Assembly: GCF_028737215.1 (NCBI RefSeq) | Contig: NZ_JAQZAM010000002.1 | Coordinates: forward strand, 372,001-436,000 | Source: Actinomycetospora chibensis | GTDB lineage: Bacteria; Actinomycetota; Actinomycetes; Mycobacteriales; Pseudonocardiaceae | Direction of reading: 5' to 3' | Length of the DNA stretch: 64,000 nucleotides | Shown here: piece by piece, positions 33,370-41,973 of the stretch | Position numbering within the stretch: position 1 is the stretch's first letter | Layout: every line of letters begins with the position of its first letter | Translations under genes and position numbers: made by a program | The notes under the pieces: model-generated | What the model was told of the DNA's origin: nothing | Seen by the model: the letters and a program-made list of their open reading frames with translations, nothing else | Databases searched by the model: none

Positions 33370-33834
33370 TCAGCTGCAGCACGTCCCGCCGTCGGCGGCG
33401 GCCTTCGCCTCGCACGAGGCGGCACACACCGATGTCGATTCCCCGTCGGGGTTGGTGGCCGAGTCGTCGGTGACGGCGTAGTACTCCCACCAGCCTGTCG
33501 GGGTGTCCGGGGCGGTGACGAACACCTTGTCCTGTGCGGCGTGGCAGCACACGTCGTGCTCGGCCAGCGTCGCTTCGAGACCGGCCCCTCGGAAGCGGGT
33601 CAGGGCGGCGGTCACCTCCTCGGAGGTCTCGGCCTCGACCCCGAGGTGATTCAGCCGGTCTCCGTCTCCCGGCTTCTCGATCAGGACCAGCTTCAGGGGT
33701 GGGTCCTCGACGGCGAAGTTGGCGTAGCCCTTGCGCTGCTTGTGCGGCGGCACGCCGAACATCGCGGTGTAGAAGGCCGTCGCGGCCGCGAGGTCGGTGA
33801 CGTTGAGCGCGAGCTGGACGCGGGTGGTGGGCAT
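33370..33834 (-). CDS. arsI: ArsI/CadI-family dioxygenase (VOC fold)
   Basis: A 154-residue member of the ArsI/CadI family: RVQLALNVTDLAAATAFY, KGYANFAVEDPPLKLVLIE, and the vicinal cysteines of HDVCCHAAQDKVFV that bind trivalent arsenicals. ArsI uses Fe(II) and oxygen to split the C-As bond of methylarsenite and aromatic arsenicals; CadI members are Cd-induced. The tail has extra cysteines. A second copy lies at 39139-39687. ATG 33834 is the natural family start. Confidence 0.88.
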   Translation of the reverse strand: MPTTRVQLALNVTDLAAATAFYTAMFGVPPHKQRKGYANFAVEDPPLKLVLIEKPGDGDRLNHLGVEAETSEEVTAALTRFRGAGLEATLAEHDVCCHAAQDKVFVTAPDTPTGWWEYYAVTDDSATNPDGESTSVCAASCEAKAAADGGTCCS

Positions 33835-34001
33835 GGCGGGCCTCCCTGATCTGCGGCAACCGGCCGAGTCGTCCCCGTCGGGCGCCGCTTGTCGTGGTGT
33901 CACCGCTACTGACGGCAGCAGAGGGCGAGGGACGCAGCCTGCGTCTTTCTTCGGGGGTCGTCGTCAGTACCGGCGTCACAGGACGTCTCGGAGGTGCCGC
34001 C

Positions 34002-34745
34002 ATGAACGGGCAGCTGCAGGCCGTGCCGGAGGACTGGAGTCGGGCGATGGCCATCGTCGCCCACCCCGACGATCTGGAGTACGGCGCGGCCAGCGCGATC
34101 GCGCGCTGGACCCGGGCCGGCCGGTCGGTCGCCTACGTCATGGTCACCGACGGCGAGTCCGGGATCGACGGTCTCCACCCGCTCGAGGCGGGGCCGGTGC
34201 GGCAGAAGGAGCAGGTCGCGAGCGCCGCACTCGTCGGAGTGGGCGACGTGGCCTTCCTCGGACACCACGACGGCGTCGTCGAGGGTGGCCTGGACCTGCG
34301 CCGCGACATCACCCGCGAGGTTCGCCGGTTCCGCCCCGAGGTGCTGGTCACCGCGACCTTCGAGCTGACCTACGGCATGGGCCCCGGGCAGCACATCCTG
34401 AACCAGGCCGACCATCGGGCCGTCGGCGTCGCGGTCCTCGACGCCGCGCGCGACGTCGGTAACCGGTGGATCTTCCCGGAGCTGCTCGACGAGGGCTACG
34501 CGCCGTGGGACGGGGTGCGCCACGTCTACGTGATGGGCGCGAACGAGCCCACCCACGCGGTCGACGTCACCGACGCCCTCGAGCCGGGGGTCGCTTCGCT
34601 CCGTGCCCACGAGGCGTACCTGCGTGGGCTGGGCCGCGACTTCGACCCCGAGACGTTCGTGCGTGGCATGACGGCGATGGCCGGGCCGGCCCTCGGCGTT
34701 CCGCACGCCGTCGCGTTCGGACAGATACAGCTCCAAGGCGTGTGA
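34002..34745 (+). CDS. PIG-L/LmbE family deacetylase
   Basis: A 247-residue zinc-dependent deacetylase type. AHPDDLEYG near residue 18 and QADHRAVG near 135 supply the metal ligands. The family includes mycothiol enzymes (MshB, Mca), so a role in thiol conjugate turnover is possible in this metal block, but the specific substrate is unknown. ATG 34002 follows GGAGG. The methyltransferase gene follows 72 bp later. Confidence 0.85.
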   Translation: MNGQLQAVPEDWSRAMAIVAHPDDLEYGAASAIARWTRAGRSVAYVMVTDGESGIDGLHPLEAGPVRQKEQVASAALVGVGDVAFLGHHDGVVEGGLDLRRDITREVRRFRPEVLVTATFELTYGMGPGQHILNQADHRAVGVAVLDAARDVGNRWIFPELLDEGYAPWDGVRHVYVMGANEPTHAVDVTDALEPGVASLRAHEAYLRGLGRDFDPETFVRGMTAMAGPALGVPHAVAFGQIQLQGV

Positions 34746-34817
34746 CCACGGCCCAGGCCCGTCCATTTCCACCCACCGAAGCACAGTCCATCCAGGACGC
34801 CGAGAAGGGGAAAGACC

Positions 34818-35675
34818 ATGAGCACCACCGCCGACCAGACCACCGACCAGACCGCCGACCAGCAGTTGAAGGCCAAGCACCGGGCTCTCTGGGCCGCGGG
34901 CGACTACCCGGCCGTGGCCACCGATCTCATCCCGACACTCGGGCTGACGCTCGTCGAAGCGTCCGGCGTTCGCGCCGGCCAGCGGGTGCTCGACGTCGCC
35001 GCCGGGTCGGGCAATGCCGCGATCCCGTCGGCCGCCACCGGCGCCTCGGTCGTCGCCTCCGACCTCACCCCCGAGCTGTTCGAGGCCGGCCGGCGGATCG
35101 CAGCGCAGCGGGGTGTCGCCCCGGAATGGGTCGAAGCCGATGTCGAGGCCCTGCCGTTCGCCGACGCGAGCTTCGACGTCGTGCTGTCCTGCGTCGGGGC
35201 GATGTTCGCGCCCCACCACCAGGCCGCCGCCGACGAGCTGACCCGTGTCACCCGCCCGGGTGGCACCATCGGAATGATCAACTGGACACCGCCCGGCTTC
35301 ATCGGGCAGCTGTTCACGACGATGAAGCCCTACGCGCCACCGCCGCCGCCCGGCGCGAGTCCCGCCCCGCTGTGGGGCGACGAGGAGCACGTGCGCGCCC
35401 TGTTCGGCGACCGCATCACCGACATCGACGTGCAGCGGCGCACCGTCGTCATGGAGCACGACGGCGACGCCGCCGGGTTCCGGGAGTACTGGAAGCGCAA
35501 CTACGGCCCGACGATCGCGGTGTACAAGCACAACGCCACCGACCCCGAGCGGGTCGCGGCGCTCGATCGCGACTTCCTCGAGCTGCTGACCACCTGGAAC
35601 GAGGCGGACACGCCGGGACGCACCAGGTACCAGGCGGAATACCTCCTGGTGACCGCGCGGCGCAGCCTCACCTAG
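34818..35675 (+). CDS. SAM-dependent methyltransferase
   Basis: A 285-residue class I methyltransferase. Motif I is VLDVAAGSGNAA, the acidic loop VASDLTPELFEAG, and post-motif segment ADVEALPFADASFDVVLS. It starts with a Thr/Gln/Asp-rich repeat (TTADQTTDQTADQQ). The C-terminal part differs from ArsM and lacks its cysteines, so it is probably not an arsenite methyltransferase. The substrate is unknown. ATG 34818 follows GGGG/AAAG sequence. Confidence 0.85.
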   Translation: MSTTADQTTDQTADQQLKAKHRALWAAGDYPAVATDLIPTLGLTLVEASGVRAGQRVLDVAAGSGNAAIPSAATGASVVASDLTPELFEAGRRIAAQRGVAPEWVEADVEALPFADASFDVVLSCVGAMFAPHHQAAADELTRVTRPGGTIGMINWTPPGFIGQLFTTMKPYAPPPPPGASPAPLWGDEEHVRALFGDRITDIDVQRRTVVMEHDGDAAGFREYWKRNYGPTIAVYKHNATDPERVAALDRDFLELLTTWNEADTPGRTRYQAEYLLVTARRSLT

Positions 35676-35752
35676 CGGGAGAGGTTCGGGCGACCGTTCA
35701 CCACCCGCCGCACCTGACCGTTCGGATGCCGTACGGGTCGGCCGGGGGAGGG

Positions 35753-36403
35753 TCAGCAGCTCTCACCGCGCCACGTGCGGGTGCCGGTGTGGACCGCGAC
35801 CGCGGCCAGGATCAACGCCGCCATCGGGTCGGCCCACCAGACGCCGAAGGCGACGTTGAGGAACAACCCGGAGAGGATGGTGGCCGACAGGCCCGCACAG
35901 ATCAGGTGCTGTGCTCCTTCCCCGGCCGTCGCCGCCGACTCGGCCAGCACTCCGAGGCGCCGCTTGGCCCGCCCGAACAGCGGCATCAGCACGATCCCGA
36001 CCGCCGCCAGCGCCACGCCGACCCAACTCCCCTCAGAAGGTGTGCCGGCGAGCAGCTGGGAGAGCGCCGCCACGATGAGGTAGGGCGCGAGCAGGAAGAA
36101 GCTCGTCGCCACGATCTTCTGGGCCTGCTGCTCGGCCGCGGCCGAGCCGATGCGCCGCCCGGTGAAGCGCCAGACGATCACGCCGCTGCCCAGACTCTGC
36201 ACGGCGCTGTCCAGCCCGTAGCCCAACAGAGCGATCGAGCCGGTCGAGAGGCCCGCGATGATCGCGACGACACCCTCGACCGCCAGCCACACCAAGCTCG
36301 CCCACGACACCCGCCGGATGCGTGACGCGAGCGCCGTCAGGCGCGCTTCCGACACTGGAGGAACAGCCACGCTCCCGACGGTAGCGGGTTCTTCCGCTGG
36401 CAT
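35753..36403 (-). CDS. Short CDF-like cation transporter
   Basis: A 216-residue membrane protein with five to six helices. It resembles the membrane part of cation diffusion facilitators (GYGLDSAVQSLGSG with the metal Asp; EGAQHLICAGLSAT) but lacks the soluble C-terminal domain and has Gln/His changes in the second metal motif. It may carry Co, Zn or Cd, or have changed function. It is divergent from the ArsR gene at 36436, its likely regulator. Confidence 0.75.
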   Translation of the reverse strand: MPAEEPATVGSVAVPPVSEARLTALASRIRRVSWASLVWLAVEGVVAIIAGLSTGSIALLGYGLDSAVQSLGSGVIVWRFTGRRIGSAAAEQQAQKIVATSFFLLAPYLIVAALSQLLAGTPSEGSWVGVALAAVGIVLMPLFGRAKRRLGVLAESAATAGEGAQHLICAGLSATILSGLFLNVAFGVWWADPMAALILAAVAVHTGTRTWRGESC

Positions 36404-36435
36404 CCAGAAATCCCGATGCCACTAGGCTGGGGGGC

Positions 36436-36762
36436 ATGGCAGAGCCGGACCTCGCCGAAGTCGAGCGGTGCCGCGCGCTGGCGGTGCAGTGGGCGCCGGT
36501 GCTGCAGGCGCTGGGCAATCCGGACCGCCTGTTGATCGTGCTGTGGCTGACCGACGGGGCTCAGTCGGTGCGGGAGCTACAGGCGGTGACCGGCCTGCCG
36601 CAGTCGACCGTCTCCTACCACCTGGGGCACCTGCGCGACGCGGGCCTGGTGACCGCGGAGGCCGAGGGCCGCAGCAATCGCTACCGGCTACGCAGTCCCG
36701 ACCTCGACCGCGTGGCGACCATGCTCGGCGCACTCGCACCGGCGACGCCCGGCGAGGACTGA
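36436..36762 (+). CDS. ArsR-family regulator
   Basis: A 108-residue winged-helix protein: LQALGNPDRLLIVLWL, ELQAVTGLPQSTVSYHLGHL. It lacks the ELCVCD metal helix, so the inducer is not one of the classical thiol-bound metals, or the metal site lies elsewhere. ATG 36436 lies 32 bp from the divergent cation transporter, which it most likely controls. Confidence 0.85.
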   Translation: MAEPDLAEVERCRALAVQWAPVLQALGNPDRLLIVLWLTDGAQSVRELQAVTGLPQSTVSYHLGHLRDAGLVTAEAEGRSNRYRLRSPDLDRVATMLGALAPATPGED

Positions 36763-36796
36763 CCTCGACCGCCGCGCCGGGCGCGCGAGCCCCGAC

Positions 36797-37507
36797 TCAG
36801 CGGGCAGCGGGGACGAGCTCCGCAAGCAAGGCACGGACGCGCTGGTCGATGTCGTCGCGGATGGGACGGACGTTGTCGGCGCCCTTCCCGGCGGGGTCGG
36901 TGAGTTCCCAGTCGAGGTAGCGCTTGCCGGGGAAGATCGGGCAGGCGTCGCCGCAGCCCATGGTGATGACGACGTCGGCGGCTTCGACGACGTCGGTGGT
37001 CAACGGCTTGGGGAACTCGCGGGAGAGGTCGAGGCCGAGCTCGGCCATGACCTCGCGGACCGCGGGGTTGATCTCGTTGGCCGGGGTGGAGCCGGCGGAG
37101 CGGACGTGGACCGTGCCCTGGGCGTGGTGGTCGAGCAGGGCGGCGGCCATCTGGGATCGGCCGGCGTTGTGCACGCAGACGAACAGGACCTCGGGGACGT
37201 CGGACACCAGTGCTCCCTGGGCTTGGGCGGCGGCGGTCAGGCGCTCGCGGGCGAACCGTTCGGAGAGGACGGTCAGGTGGGTCGTGATCTTCGCGGTGGT
37301 GGAGAGCAGCTCGTGGGATTCCACGAGGCAGGCCGCGACGGTCTCGGGGGAGAACACCCCGGCGAAGCGCTCGGCTAGCGCCTCGGCGGTGTGGGCGAGG
37401 TGGTGGTCGGTGGAGAGCAGGCTCAGCGCCTCGAGATTTCGCCGAGGCGGGACGACAGGACTTGCCGGGCCGGTGGTGGGGTCGGGGTGGACGGCGTCGT
37501 TGCTCAT
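36797..37507 (-). CDS. arsC: Arsenate reductase with N-terminal helical domain
   Basis: A 236-residue protein. The N-terminal half (about 25-100) is a three-helix bundle; the C-terminal half is a low-molecular-weight phosphatase-fold ArsC. The catalytic loop is VCVHNAGRSQ (Cys near 112), and the later cysteines are in MGCGDACPIFPG. It reduces arsenate to arsenite, with thioredoxin or mycothiol as electron donor. ATG 37507 overlaps the acr3 stop (ATGA), so its product is made together with the exporter. It is the last gene of the arsR-acr3-arsC operon. Confidence 0.92.
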   Translation of the reverse strand: MSNDAVHPDPTTGPASPVVPPRRNLEALSLLSTDHHLAHTAEALAERFAGVFSPETVAACLVESHELLSTTAKITTHLTVLSERFARERLTAAAQAQGALVSDVPEVLFVCVHNAGRSQMAAALLDHHAQGTVHVRSAGSTPANEINPAVREVMAELGLDLSREFPKPLTTDVVEAADVVITMGCGDACPIFPGKRYLDWELTDPAGKGADNVRPIRDDIDQRVRALLAELVPAAR

Positions 37508-38625
37508 CCGCGTACTCCTGATCCGGTGGGCTCCACGTCCCCGGTGCGGGGCGGGAAGAGTCGGCGTCGCAGCCACAGCGAGACGTAGACCAGGGCGACC
37601 AGGACCGGGACCTCGATGAGCGGGCCGACGACCCCGGCGAGGGCTTGCCCGCTGGTGGCGCCCCAGGTGGCGATGGCGACGGCGATGGCGAGTTCGAAGT
37701 TGTTGCCCGCGGCGGTGAAGGCGAGCGTGGTGGTGCGCTCGTAGCCGAGCCCGACCGCGCGTCCGAGGGCGTAGGAGCCGGCCCACATGAGCGCGAAGTA
37801 GATCAGCAGCGGCAGCGCGATCCGGACGACGTCGAGGGGCCGGCTGGTGATGGCATCGCCCTGGAGGGCGAACAACACGACGATGGTGAACAGCAGCCCG
37901 AAGAGCGCGAACGGACCGATGCGCGGCAGGAACTTCGCCTCGTACCACTCGCGACCCTTCGCCCGCTCCCCCAGACGTCGGGTCAGATAGCCGGCGAGCA
38001 GCGGGATGCCGAGGAAGATCAGCACCGAGCGGACGATGGCCCAGGCCGACACGTCGAGACCCGCCGTCGGGAGCCCGAGCCAGCCGGGCAGGACCGCGAG
38101 GTAGAACCAGCCCAGGGCCCCGAACGCGATCACCTGGAACACCGAGTTGAGCGCGACGAGGACGGCGGCGGCTTCGCGGTCGCCGCAGGCGAGGTCGTTC
38201 CAGATGATGACCATCGCGATGCAGCGGGCGAGCCCGACGACGATCAGCCCGGTGCGGTACTCGGGCAGGTCGGGCAACAGCAGCCACGCCAGCGCGAACA
38301 TCAGCGCCGGCCCGATCAGCCAGTTCAGCACCAGCGACGACACCAGCAGCCGGCGATCGCCGGTCACGGTGTCGAGGCGGTCGTAGCGGACCTTCGCCAG
38401 CACCGGATACATCATGATCAGCAGCCCGAGCGCGATCGGGAGCGAGACCCCGTCGATCGCGACCGCGCCCAGGGCCTCACCGAGCCCCGGGACGAGCCGG
38501 CCCGCGAGCAGCCCCACGACCATCGCGGCGAGAATCCAGATCGGCAGGAACCGGTCGAGGGTAGAAAGCTTCGCGACGACCCCGGCCTCGCCCGGGTCGT
38601 TGGAGGTCAGGTTCTCGGTGCTCAC
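37504..38625 (-). CDS. acr3: ACR3-type arsenite efflux permease
   Basis: A 373-residue membrane protein with ten helices of the ACR3/BASS fold. Family marks include GLIVVGLARCIAMVIIWNDL with the essential Cys, and FTAAGNNFELAIAVAI. It pumps arsenite out of the cell by proton motive force. GTG 38625 overlaps the arsR stop (GTGA), and the gene end overlaps arsC, so three genes are translationally coupled. Confidence 0.95.
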   Translation of the reverse strand: MSTENLTSNDPGEAGVVAKLSTLDRFLPIWILAAMVVGLLAGRLVPGLGEALGAVAIDGVSLPIALGLLIMMYPVLAKVRYDRLDTVTGDRRLLVSSLVLNWLIGPALMFALAWLLLPDLPEYRTGLIVVGLARCIAMVIIWNDLACGDREAAAVLVALNSVFQVIAFGALGWFYLAVLPGWLGLPTAGLDVSAWAIVRSVLIFLGIPLLAGYLTRRLGERAKGREWYEAKFLPRIGPFALFGLLFTIVVLFALQGDAITSRPLDVVRIALPLLIYFALMWAGSYALGRAVGLGYERTTTLAFTAAGNNFELAIAVAIATWGATSGQALAGVVGPLIEVPVLVALVYVSLWLRRRLFPPRTGDVEPTGSGVRG

Positions 38626-39050
38626 GCCTCGACCACCGGAAGGGCCTCGCGGTCGGCGGGCACCGCAGCGGGCGAATCCTCCGCCGAGCCGGGCACGAGC
38701 ACCGCGGACACCGTGGCGAGCAGCTCGGGGCGCACCCGGTAGTAGACCCAGGTACCGCGCCGCTCACCGGTGATCAGCCCGGCCTCGCGCAGCACCTTGA
38801 GGTGGTGCGAGATCGTCGGGCCGGACAGGTCGAACACGTCGGTCAGGTCGCAGACACACGCCTCGCCGCCCACATGAGAGGCGATCAGCGAGAGCAGCCG
38901 CAGCCGCACCGGGTCGCCCATCGCCTTGAACACCCGCGCCAGCTCGATCGACTGCTCCGCCGAGAGCGGCTCGCGGGCCAGCGGCTCGCAGCACCCCACG
39001 ACCTCGGCGAGCTGGGCCAGCACCCGCTCCTCGTCACCCTGCTTTGACAT
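38622..39050 (-). CDS. arsR: ArsR arsenite-responsive repressor
   Basis: A 142-residue repressor: ACVCDLTDVFDLSGPTISHH shows the Cys-x-Cys metal pair in the DNA-recognition region, as in classical ArsR. An extra CC pair near residue 20 (VVGCCEPLA) may complete the arsenite site. It is the first gene of the arsR-acr3-arsC operon and divergent from arsI-arsM. ATG 39050 follows AAGGTAG. Confidence 0.92.
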   Translation of the reverse strand: MSKQGDEERVLAQLAEVVGCCEPLAREPLSAEQSIELARVFKAMGDPVRLRLLSLIASHVGGEACVCDLTDVFDLSGPTISHHLKVLREAGLITGERRGTWVYYRVRPELLATVSAVLVPGSAEDSPAAVPADREALPVVEA

Positions 39051-39061
39051 ACGTCTACCTT

Positions 39062-39116
39062 GACACCCGTCGAAACGAGGCGCAAGGTTGGCTGCCTCGA
39101 CAGACGTCGAAACAAG
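39062..39116. promoter_or_regulatory. Repeated ArsR box in the arsR/arsI divergent region
   Basis: GACACCCGTCGAAACGAG (39062-39079) and GACAGACGTCGAAACAAG (39099-39116) are near-identical direct repeats, 37 bp apart, one close to each divergent start. They are likely ArsR sites controlling both transcripts. The shared core is CGTCGAAAC. Confidence 0.6.
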
Positions 39117-39138
39117 AGATGACACTAGGAGGCACCTC

Positions 39139-39687
39139 ATGTCCCGTGTGCAGCTCGCCCTGCGGGTCTCCGACCTGGAGGGCTCGATCCGCTTCTACAG
39201 CTCGCTGTTCGGTGTGGAGCCGGCCAAGCGCCGGCCCGGCTACGCGAACTTCGCGGTGGCCGAGCCGCCGCTGAAGCTCGTGCTCCTCGAAGGCGAGGCG
39301 GACCGTTCGACGGTCATGGACCACCTCGGGGTCGAGGTCGGGTCCACCGACGAGGTCCACGACGCCACCGCGCGGTTGTCGGAGCTGGGCCTGTTCACGC
39401 AGGTCGAGGACGACACCACCTGTTGCTACGCCCGCCAGGACAAGGTGTGGGTCCAGGGCCCCGGCCACGAACCGTGGGAGGTCTACACCGTCAAGGAGGA
39501 CTCCCAGGACTTCGGCACCCACGGCATCGTCAGCACGATGCCCGACGACGCCGCCGGCGAGGCCGGGAGCGAGGCCTCGGCGTGCTGCGGGGTGACCGGG
39601 TGCTGCTCGCACGGGGAGGCGGCGACCGAGCCCGGGGTGACCGTCACCGAGGCCAAGACAGCGGCCGGCTGCGGGTGCGTCGCGTGA
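39139..39687 (+). CDS. arsI: ArsI C-As lyase (VOC dioxygenase), second copy
   Basis: A 182-residue ArsI: RVQLALRVSDLEGSIRFYSS, PGYANFAVAEPPLKLVLLE, and DDTTCCYARQDKVWV with the vicinal Cys pair for trivalent arsenicals. The tail is Cys-rich (ACCGVTGCCSHGE; GCGC). It would demethylate methylarsenite using Fe(II) and oxygen. ATG 39139 has AGGAGG 6 bases upstream. It overlaps arsM by four bases, pairing a methylating with a demethylating enzyme in one operon. Confidence 0.92.
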   Translation: MSRVQLALRVSDLEGSIRFYSSLFGVEPAKRRPGYANFAVAEPPLKLVLLEGEADRSTVMDHLGVEVGSTDEVHDATARLSELGLFTQVEDDTTCCYARQDKVWVQGPGHEPWEVYTVKEDSQDFGTHGIVSTMPDDAAGEAGSEASACCGVTGCCSHGEAATEPGVTVTEAKTAAGCGCVA

Positions 39688-40430
39688 CCACCGATCACGC
39701 GGACCGGTCGGCCGTGGCGCGCGAGCGGGTCCGTGCCCGCTACGCCACCGCGGCCGGCCAGGTCCGCGCCGGCCAGACCCCGAGCTGCTCCGAGGCCGAC
39801 CCCACCGGCATGTGCGGCGATGCCTACGACCCCGCGCAGCTCGCGGACGCCGGAGGCGCAGGGGCCGCCAGCCTGGGCTGCGGCAACCCGCTCGCGGTCG
39901 CCGAGCTCGTCGCCGGGGAGACCGTGCTCGACCTCGGGTCCGGCGCCGGCCTCGATGTGCTGCTCTCGGCCCGCCGCGTGGGGCCCGACGGGTTCGCCTA
40001 CGGCCTGGACATGACCGACGAGATGCTCGACCTCGCCCGCCAGCACGCCCGGGAGGCCGGCGCCACCAACGTCGAGTTCCTGCGCGGGCACATCGAGGCC
40101 ATCCCGCTCCCCGACGCCTCGGTCGACGTCGTCATCTCCAACTGCGTGATCAACCTGTCGGCGGACAAGCCAGCCGTGTTCGCCGAAATCGCCCGCGTCC
40201 TGCGACCCGGCGGGCGGGTCGGGGTGTCCGACCTCGTCGCCGACGACCACGCCGACCCGGCCACCCTCGCCGACGCGGCCGCGTCGGTCGGGGCCATCAC
40301 CGGCGTCCTGGGTCGGAGCGCCTACCGCGCCGAGCTGGAGGAGGCCGGGCTCACCGAGGTCGCCGTCACCGCCACCGGTGAGGTCGCCGCCGGCGTCTTC
40401 TCAGCCATCGTTCAGGCCTCGCGCCCCTGA
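39684..40430 (+). CDS. arsM: Arsenite methyltransferase
   Basis: A 248-residue ArsM. SAM motif I is [20 protein letters not shown], followed by [10 protein letters not shown], and the family segment [18 protein letters not shown]. Cysteines that bind arsenite lie in [19 protein letters not shown] and SNC. It makes methylated arsenicals from arsenite and SAM. GTG 39684 overlaps the arsI stop (GTGA). Control is by the divergent ArsR. Confidence 0.93.
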   Translation: MTTDHADRSAVARERVRARYATAAGQVRAGQTPSCSEADPTGMCGDAYDPAQLADAGGAGAASLGCGNPLAVAELVAGETVLDLGSGAGLDVLLSARRVGPDGFAYGLDMTDEMLDLARQHAREAGATNVEFLRGHIEAIPLPDASVDVVISNCVINLSADKPAVFAEIARVLRPGGRVGVSDLVADDHADPATLADAAASVGAITGVLGRSAYRAELEEAGLTEVAVTATGEVAAGVFSAIVQASRP

Positions 40431-40454
40431 ACCAGCCAGGCGCACACTCCCTGG

Positions 40455-40982
40455 ATGGACCGGCAGGCGGTTCACCAGGAGCTCGAGCGCGCGCGGTCGG
40501 CCTTCCACGACCTGCACGCGCAGGCGACACCTGCCGACTTGAAGCGCCGTTCGCACGGCACCCGGTGGACCAACCAGCAACTGCTGTTCCACATGCTGCT
40601 CGGTTACCTGATCATCCGGGCTCTCGGGAACCTCGTCAGGCTGTTCGGGCGGCTACCGCCGGGCGTGAGCCGCGCCTACGCCGCCGTCCTCGACGCCGGC
40701 ACCCGCCCGTTCGACGTCGCCAACTTCCTCGGCTCCTGGGCCGGCGGCACCGCATTGGGCCGTCGCGGGCAGACCGCGCTGTTCGACCGGGTCATCGACG
40801 CCCTCCACCACCGCCTCGACGCCGAGACCGACGCCGACCTCGCCCGTGGAATGCACTACCCGGCACGCTGGGACCCGTTCTTCACGCCGTACATGACCCT
40901 CGCCGACGTCTACCGCTTCCCCACCCAGCACTTCGACTTCCACCGCCGACAGCTCACCCTCGAGCCGAACGAGCAGCGGTGA
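40455..40982 (+). CDS. DinB-superfamily protein
   Basis: A 175-residue helical protein. RWTNQQLLFHMLLGYLIIRA and the C-terminal FPTQHFDFHRRQL supply His residues of a DinB four-helix metal site. DinB proteins include thiol transferases that use mycothiol or bacillithiol. Here it follows arsM by 25 bp, so it may act on thiol conjugates of arsenicals, but that is inference. ATG 40455 has a weak ribosome site. Confidence 0.75.
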   Translation: MDRQAVHQELERARSAFHDLHAQATPADLKRRSHGTRWTNQQLLFHMLLGYLIIRALGNLVRLFGRLPPGVSRAYAAVLDAGTRPFDVANFLGSWAGGTALGRRGQTALFDRVIDALHHRLDAETDADLARGMHYPARWDPFFTPYMTLADVYRFPTQHFDFHRRQLTLEPNEQR

Positions 40983-41030
40983 ACGACTACGCGCTCCAGG
41001 ACCCGGTGGCCTCCAGGGACACTGAGCGCC

Positions 41031-41384
41031 ATGTCCCAACGCCTGGTGGCCATCCCGATCCTCCCGGTCAGGGACATGGACGAAGCGTTGGAGTTCTGGT
41101 CGCGGCTTCCCCACCTGACGGTCGAGCAGTACGAGGGCGGCGGTTACGCCTTCGTGCGCCATCTCGGCGGCGAGGTGATCCACCTGGACCATCGCCCTGA
41201 AATGGACACGTCAGCCAACATGGCGGGCTGCTACCTGCACGTGCCAGGCATCGACGCGTTGCACGAGGCGCTCGCCACAGCTGAGATGCCAGTATCGGAC
41301 GTTCGGGACGAGCCGTGGGGCATGCGCGAGTTCACGCTGACCGACCCGAGCGGCAACGTAGTCCGACTGGGGTGCGGCGACTGA
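41031..41384 (+). CDS. VOC-fold (glyoxalase/bleomycin resistance) protein
   Basis: A 117-residue small VOC protein: IPILPVRDMDEALEFW at the start, GGYAFVRHLGGEVIHLDHRP, and the end GMREFTLTDPSGNVVRLG. The length and the metal-free binding groove resemble bleomycin-resistance-type binding proteins. It probably binds a small molecule. It comes 48 bp after the DinB gene on the same strand. Confidence 0.82.
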   Translation: MSQRLVAIPILPVRDMDEALEFWSRLPHLTVEQYEGGGYAFVRHLGGEVIHLDHRPEMDTSANMAGCYLHVPGIDALHEALATAEMPVSDVRDEPWGMREFTLTDPSGNVVRLGCGD

Positions 41385-41398
41385 GCGCACGGGCCGGC

Positions 41399-41707
41399 TC
41401 AGCCCTCGGGCTCATCCAGAGCACGCCACACCCACTCGTCGGGCGGAGTGCCACGCGACCCGTCAGCGGTGAGATAGATCCGGCAGGACATGCCGAAGTC
41501 GGCCCGTTCGACAGCTCCGGGCTCCACGTCGCGGCCGTCGACACGGACGGTCGGAGAACCCAAGAAGGACTGTGCGACGGCCTGCTCCTCGTCGATGATC
41601 TCGAGTTCGACGAGCTGGTGGCTCGTCGTCGCGACGATCTGCCGCAGGTGGGGGAGGTACCTCTCCGCGTTGGGGCAGCCGCCGAAGTAGAGAAGCTCGA
41701 CCTTCAC
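41399..41707 (-). CDS. DF-family small thioredoxin-like protein
   Basis: A 102-residue protein. It starts VKVELLYFGGCPNAERYLP, the mark of the DF family (seleno)protein group with one active Cys, and continues FLGSPTVRVDGRDVEPGA, a cis-Pro loop of a thioredoxin fold. The role is probably redox or metal binding; such genes are frequent in mercury and arsenic clusters. It is convergent with the VOC gene. GTG 41707 is the start. Confidence 0.78.
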   Translation of the reverse strand: MKVELLYFGGCPNAERYLPHLRQIVATTSHQLVELEIIDEEQAVAQSFLGSPTVRVDGRDVEPGAVERADFGMSCRIYLTADGSRGTPPDEWVWRALDEPEG

Positions 41708-41973
41708 GCCCCCAGTATCAACGTGGCGAGCGCGTGCATCGAATGGTTGTTGGCACCGCCTGCTGGCCGACCTCCCGGCGTCGTACGCCCGTTCGATGGA
41801 CTTGAACCCGTCCGACGTGCAGTCGTCTGCGCACCCATGCGGACGATCAGGACGTGGCGCGCGCTCCGCCGACAGGGTCGTGGCCTCAGCCTCTGGGCCG
41901 TCGCACGTGGGTGGAGCTGAGCCACTACGCCAGGAGCCATCGACAGGGTCGTGCGCAACAGGACCACGTCGAG

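Noticed and set aside
34818-35675. Methyltransferase as a second ArsM
   Set aside because: It has a general SAM fold but lacks the conserved arsenite-binding cysteines and the SNCVINLS segment.
41708-41973. Frames between the DF-family gene and the integrase
   Set aside because: No ribosome sites, no domain and Arg/Pro/Ser-rich composition; treated as non-coding.
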